Below, in pieces: positions 32,339-35,913 of a DNA stretch of 35,913 bases. Every line of letters begins with the position of its first letter. Positions within the stretch are counted from its first letter, which is position 1. A program made the translations under genes and the position numbers. The stretch is from Fragilaria crotonensis (Eukaryota > Bacillariophyta > Fragilariophyceae > Fragilariales > Fragilariaceae). The notes beneath the pieces are model-generated. The model saw only the letters and a program-made list of their open reading frames with translations, had not been told where the DNA came from and ran no database searches. The DNA lies in contig JAKSYS010000644.1 of the NCBI GenBank assembly GCA_022925895.1, positions 1 through 35,913 of the forward strand, in the 5' to 3' direction.

Positions 32339-32785
32339 TGTCAGTGCATCTATTCACGTGCTTGTCTCAAGCCACCATTGCTATACTACAGTACCGTACG
32401 AGATACTGTGATCATCAGTGTACCGTATCTATGTGGTACTGTCGTATTGCTATACTGACCGGACTAGGCTAGTCTAAAAAGGAGTGGACCCTTCCACTCC
32501 GGTCACAACTTCATCATAGCTTAAACATTTACCCTCAATCGCATCTTTGCCGGTCTGGGATCGTAAAGGTGACAAGGGATCATTTGCTGCTTTGATACTA
32601 CAGCACCAACACTTTCCAGCGAACTCGCAACACGTTCGGACACGCTTGTTCTTACTTGTTTCGACTTGTTTTGACGATCATTGTTGATCATCGTCACTTA
32701 CGCGAGCCCTTCCTCCTGCCTTACGTTTAATCTGCTCCCTGGCGAGTACGTGTAAACGTAAGGCTCTGGAAAGTGTGGTCTGACA
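32339..32785 (+). repeat. Copia-B 3' LTR
   Basis: 447 bp, uninterrupted, TGTCAG to CTGACA. It shows the empty target site of the SINE-like insertion seen in the 5' LTR. It differs from the 5' LTR at about three bases by eye. Confidence 0.97.
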
Positions 32786-32790
32786 GGTGG
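32786..32790 (+). repeat. 5-bp target-site duplication of Copia-B (right)
   Basis: ggtgg follows the LTR end and pairs with 14615-14619. Confidence 0.9.
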
Positions 32791-33217
32791 AACCGCTGGT
32801 CGTGTTAAAGTTGTCATGAACGGTGTCGATGTGTCGGACATCAATCGAAATTTTACCAGTGACGAATGGGAGAAATTGCGTACTTGCGGCGGTGTTGCTT
32901 ATATACACCAGCGTCGTGAATACCTTGCAAATCGCGCCTCCGGTCGCTTCGACGGCCGTGGCGGAGGCCAAGGTCGCGGTGGCGGGCGTGGGTATGCTGA
33001 TCGTGGCTCGTATGGGGGCCGCGGTGGTGGCCGTTATGCGGTCGGAAATCAGGAACAACCTCGTGCTATTGCTGCCGCCGCGGCGACCACTTCGACCGAA
33101 ATTGTTGAATATGATGCCGATACTTCAAATGTGACTGCGCCGGCTCGTGCTCCGGCTTCGGGCGGTGATCGAGGTGGACGTGCAGGTGCCCGATTCGGCC
33201 CTCGTCGCGACTATTGA
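32791..33217 (+). pseudogene. Copia-A gag, 3' part with RGG box
   Basis: Continuation of Copia-A gag after the Copia-B insertion: VKVVMNGVDVSDINRNFT, then WEKLRTCGGVAYIHQRR, then an Arg/Gly-rich stretch (GRGGGQGRGGGRGY, GSYGGRGGG) and an end GPRRDY stop at 33217. It has an RGG-type RNA-binding tail and no CCHC knuckle. The next frame for pol begins in overlap, one base to the right. Confidence 0.8.
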
Positions 33218-34273
33218 CTTGCAACCCCGACATCCTGCGCATGCGGGGTGGCGGGGCGTACTGTGGCAACGATCAGGTCAGGCTTACGAACTCGATCGAT
33301 TGGCGCAGTGGCCCGTGGAGGAGCGAATGGATGAGTTTACAACTGACGAAGGTAATGTCGCTCGGTGTGAGTTGGATTCGCATGCCGATACTTGTGTTGC
33401 AGGCCCGAATTTCTTGATTTTAGATTATACTGGCCAGCAATGCGATGTGACTCCTTATACAAATGACTATCAACCCATTATAAATGTGTCGGTTGTTAAC
33501 GCTGCAACTGCATTTACTGACGAATCGACGGGAGAAACAATCATTTTGCAATTCAACCAGGTACTGTGGTACGGAAAGCGTATGAACATGAGCTTGATTA
33601 ATCCAAACCAGATGCGACATTACGGTGTGACGGTATCGGATGACCCCACCGACAGCACACGTGTATTCGGCGCGACGGTAGGCGACACGGTGATACCATT
33701 CAAGATGGACGGTACTGTTGTATACTTTGAATCGCGCGTACCATCTCGGTATGAATTGGATAACTGCAAGACGGTAATCATGACTGACAGTAACGTGTGG
33801 GACCCTACCAATGTACGCATTGCTATCGTATCTGTGACGTCAGGGGTAAATGATCTACCGATTGTGGAAACGTCAGAGCGACTACGGATATCATGCATGA
33901 GTGTCAAAACTGCTAAGACAGCGAATTCTGAAGGACATGATGATTGTGACAATGAGATGATTCCCTTCGACGACGCTTTGTTTCTCAATCGAATGATAGG
34001 TAAAGTACATGTGGCTACTGCGTATCGTGATGCGACTGTGGCGTTTGTTGGAAGCAGAGATCGACATTCGCGTGTGAATGCAGAAACTGTTGCGCGAAAA
34101 TTTAGATGTGGTATTGAGACAGCACAGAAAACCTTACGAACAACCACACAACGTGGAGTCCGATATGCCATTCATCCCTTATTTCGCCGATACCGCGTTG
34201 ATCACCTTGACTTGCATCGTCGGAGGCTCGCGGATACCTTTTATATGGACACTTTATTCTCGAAGGTCAGATA
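33147..34273 (+). pseudogene. Copia-A pol: protease and start of integrase
   Basis: Frame starts near 33147, overlapping gag by about 70 bp in the +1 frame. Protease motif CELDSHADTCVAG (about 33364-33402), with the DSH in place of DSG found in diatom and oomycete copia elements. It ends with a helical region and an AETVARKFRCGIETA, TTQRGVRYAIHP, DTLFSKVR block, the region just before integrase in these elements. The frame is clean for 1.1 kb and ends at TAA formed by the next insertion (34274). Confidence 0.88.
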
Positions 34274-34400
34274 AGGGACCTAACGACCAAGACCTACCGG
34301 TCTTGGCTTCTGCAAAACCCACTAGCTCTCGGGCTACTACCCTAATAGTAGCATGAAAACAATAGCTAGCCCATCGGGACGAAAAACCCCTAGAGAAAGG
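34274..34400. repeat. Direct repeat, left copy (LTR candidate)
   Basis: 127 bp identical to 35787-35913. Contains the inverted repeat ccaagacc-tacc-ggtcttgg. The sequence after it (34401 on) is not repeated before the window ends, so the true repeat length is unknown. Confidence 0.85.
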
Positions 34401-34757
34401 CGGTAGACTAGTTTCGACGATCAACGCGGGACAAGTAGCGTCGGGACAAGGTCTACAGTACGACGATGGCAACGATCAGCGCACGGTCAACCGGGACTAC
34501 AGCATGAATACCGCATTATGAAATTATAGTAACGGTCACACACGAAAGAGTCCAGAGTACGGTACCACAGTACGAACGAAGTATGAACACGACGGAAACG
34601 GAGCCGGATGTACAGAGAATGCGAACGAGTGGATGCAAATGCATCACGTGGAAACGGTACCGGGAAGACGCCTAGAAGCGACCGATGGAACGGCAACTGT
34701 CATCGACACTTTAAGTTCAATTGGATTTATCGTGCCTCTCTCGAGACTATAGTGATT

Positions 34758-34774
34758 AACACTTCTAAAATTCC
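34758..34774 (+). repeat. 17-bp TSD of SINE-like copy 2 (left; right copy 35731-35747)
   Basis: aacacttctaaaattcc at 34758-34774 and 35731-35747, directly flanking the element. Confidence 0.95.
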
Positions 34775-35730
34775 ATCAAGCAAATGCCACATACTGCACA
34801 CCATGCCAACGTACCAAGCATGGTGAGTCATGGACCCAAGTACGAGCCATCGAATAGCGCAAAGAAAGGGTCAATCGGAATTGCCTGGCTCTCCAGAATT
34901 TTTTCCGAGGAGTTTTTGCCAAGTAAGTGGTTGTTTCTACGTGAGTTCTGGTACGTTTTCTACGCAACTTAGAGCACAACAAAGTCAAGTCAAAGGATGG
35001 CGCTACAGCCTTCCCCCGACCTCTCGTCTACAAGTATCAACACCAATATGCTTGAGAATGATTGTGGTGCAATTGGCATCAACGCGTACGGAGCGGTTGC
35101 AGCGTTTGAGGTACCATCAGATGTGCGACGTGATCGATTTTTTCCTCATGTAGAAACCGGTATTGTTTCTACGCTGTCTATCCCCCAAATTTTGCTTGAT
35201 TCAACACCATCAGAGACGAAGGACCTCCGACCGATTGTTGGTATCCATACCAGCACCGTGACCTATTTTACTGCTGACCGAAGTACTGTGACGAAATCCG
35301 ATATGACTATTGGGGTGACTCCACCCAGTTCCATGACCCAACCCCTTCCGCTTGCGCCCTTTGGCGTTCCAAATGACCGAACACACCGCTACCAAATTCG
35401 AACGAAAGTTGGGTGACCCGATCCTCCGAGTATACCGCTACGCACCACATGGTGGTGCTCTACATGCTACCGACGTACACTGCGACTACTAAACCTACGG
35501 CAACTAAGTTCAATGATCCAAGGTTTTCCCGCACTACAGTCACCCTCCTATGATACAACGACTCCATGCAGCATTATTTGGCACAATTGCAGTACAACAG
35601 GCGTATTGCAGTAACACAAAACAATTATGGTGGCCTCTACTGTACCCCAGGGTAGCGGTCATCCGTGTGAGTCGAGTTCCGTCGTCATCCGGAACAGCGG
35701 CAGCACGTAAAATAGATATTCGGTTTTTTT
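34775..35730 (+). mobile_element. SINE-like non-autonomous retroposon, copy 2 (longest copy)
   Basis: 956 bp ending ATATTCGG and seven T's, then the TSD. Its first ~118 bp are absent from copy 1. Near the 5' end is the inverted repeat accatgc-11 nt-gcatggt (34800-34824). The 3' block holds the hairpin gttccg-tcgtcatc-cggaac (35676-35695) as in copy 1. An ATG-started frame 34997-35416 (MALQPSPDLSSTS) is open for about 139 codons. No RT, tRNA or 5S similarity was recognised. It depends on a LINE such as LINE-R for movement (inference). Confidence 0.85.
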
Positions 35731-35786
35731 AACACTTCTAAAATTCCCAAGCCCACCCCTGGACACAAAAATCCCGGGGATTCTGT

Positions 35787-35913
35787 AGGGACCTAACGAC
35801 CAAGACCTACCGGTCTTGGCTTCTGCAAAACCCACTAGCTCTCGGGCTACTACCCTAATAGTAGCATGAAAACAATAGCTAGCCCATCGGGACGAAAAAC
35901 CCCTAGAGAAAGG
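35787..35913. repeat. Direct repeat, right copy (truncated by window end)
   Basis: Identical to 34274-34400 over all 127 visible bases. The preceding bases ttctgt differ from those before the left copy. Confidence 0.85.

Larger units (their letters stand above)
14620..32785 (+). mobile_element. Copia-B: complete Ty1/copia element carrying three later insertions
   Basis: Bounded by two 447-bp LTRs and a 5-bp TSD. Domain order is gag, zinc knuckle, protease, integrase, PDZ-like segment, RT, RNase H, which is the copia order. After removing the inserts at 14699-15547, 20032-29134 and 30496-31251, the element is about 7.5 kb. The two LTRs differ at about 3 of 447 bases by eye, so insertion is recent. 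Frameshifts near 16195, 17524, 18850, 19430 and 31700, a TGA at 31383-31385, plus the LINE insertions make it non-functional now. Confidence 0.95.
13474..34273 (+). mobile_element. Copia-A: Ty1/copia retrotransposon, split by nested insertions
   Basis: Gag begins at 13474 and stops being Copia-A at 14619, where Copia-B inserts. Gag resumes at 32791 and runs into protease and the integrase N-terminal region to about 34273, where a second element interrupts it. The ggtgg TSD of Copia-B flanks the first break (14615-14619 and 32786-32790). The Gly-rich gag frame after the break fits the sequence before it if a one-base slip near 14590 is allowed. The integrase core, RT, RNase H and 3' LTR would lie beyond the window. 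Confidence 0.88.
34274..35913. mobile_element. Small element with identical direct repeats (TRIM-like), cut by right edge
   Basis: 127 identical bases at 34274-34400 and 35787-35913. After taking out the SINE-like copy, only about 400 bp separate them, with no coding region. This fits a terminal-repeat retrotransposon in miniature or a deleted LTR element, inserted in Copia-A pol. The repeats begin agggacc rather than TG, which is unusual for LTRs, so a tandem or segmental duplication remains possible. The right repeat runs off the window. Internal sequence 34401-34757 shows no gene. Confidence 0.6.

Noticed and set aside
34401-34757. Gene in the region between the direct repeats
   Set aside because: Only short frames without domain features on either strand.

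Overview
This window is eukaryotic and looks like a repeat-rich nuclear region of a protist, most likely a stramenopile alga such as a diatom (inference, about 0.6). One host gene carries a short GT-AG intron. The rest is almost entirely retrotransposons: Ty1/copia elements with diatom-style protease motifs (LDSHADT, ADNGSM) and APE-type LINEs with RNase H. I saw no tRNA, rRNA, CRISPR or bacterial features.

Layout. (1) 1-5740, minus: a decayed LINE ('LINE-L') cut by the left edge, with a 110-bp retroposed tail fragment inside it (2610-2719). (2) 6141-7664, plus: a frameshifted unknown gene. (3) 8240-12563, minus: the only intact host gene, about 1406 aa, with 18-19 ankyrin repeats, a TKL-like kinase, a RING-like Cys/His cluster and an unknown C-terminal region. 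(4) From about 13.47 kb to the right edge: a nest of transposons.

The nest can be unpacked because target-site duplications (TSDs) are visible. Copia-A (plus, starting near 13474) is split in its gag by the complete element Copia-B (14620-32785; 447-bp LTRs ending TGTCAG...CTGACA; 5-bp TSD ggtgg). Copia-B is itself hit three times: a SINE-like retroposon in its 5' LTR (14699-15547, 18-bp TSD), a full-length 9.1-kb LINE 'LINE-R' in its integrase-to-RT region (20032-29134, 17-bp TSD), and a 5'-truncated LINE fragment in its RT (30496-31251, 17-bp TSD). Copia-A pol is interrupted again at about 34274 by a small element with identical direct repeats of at least 127 bp, which contains a second SINE-like copy (34775-35730, 17-bp TSD).

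The most unusual result is that LINE-R, both SINE-like copies and the short fragment in LINE-L all end in a sense-strand poly(T) tract rather than poly(A). All four share a roughly 60-bp 3' block with a small hairpin whose sequence differs but whose position is kept. This looks like a LINE and its non-autonomous partners using one 3' recognition signal and a U-rich RNA tail. Both LINEs also have tightly coupled ORF1/ORF2 junctions (TAATG and TGAAATG), and Copia-B carries a PDZ-like segment between integrase and RT and a primer-binding site matching the anticodon region of initiator tRNA-Met.

Coding remnants in the repeats contain many frameshifts, several at homopolymers, and five in-frame stops all explainable by C-to-T change, while the long kinase gene is clean. 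Coordinates of frameshifts are approximate; all similarity statements come from reading motifs, not from searches.
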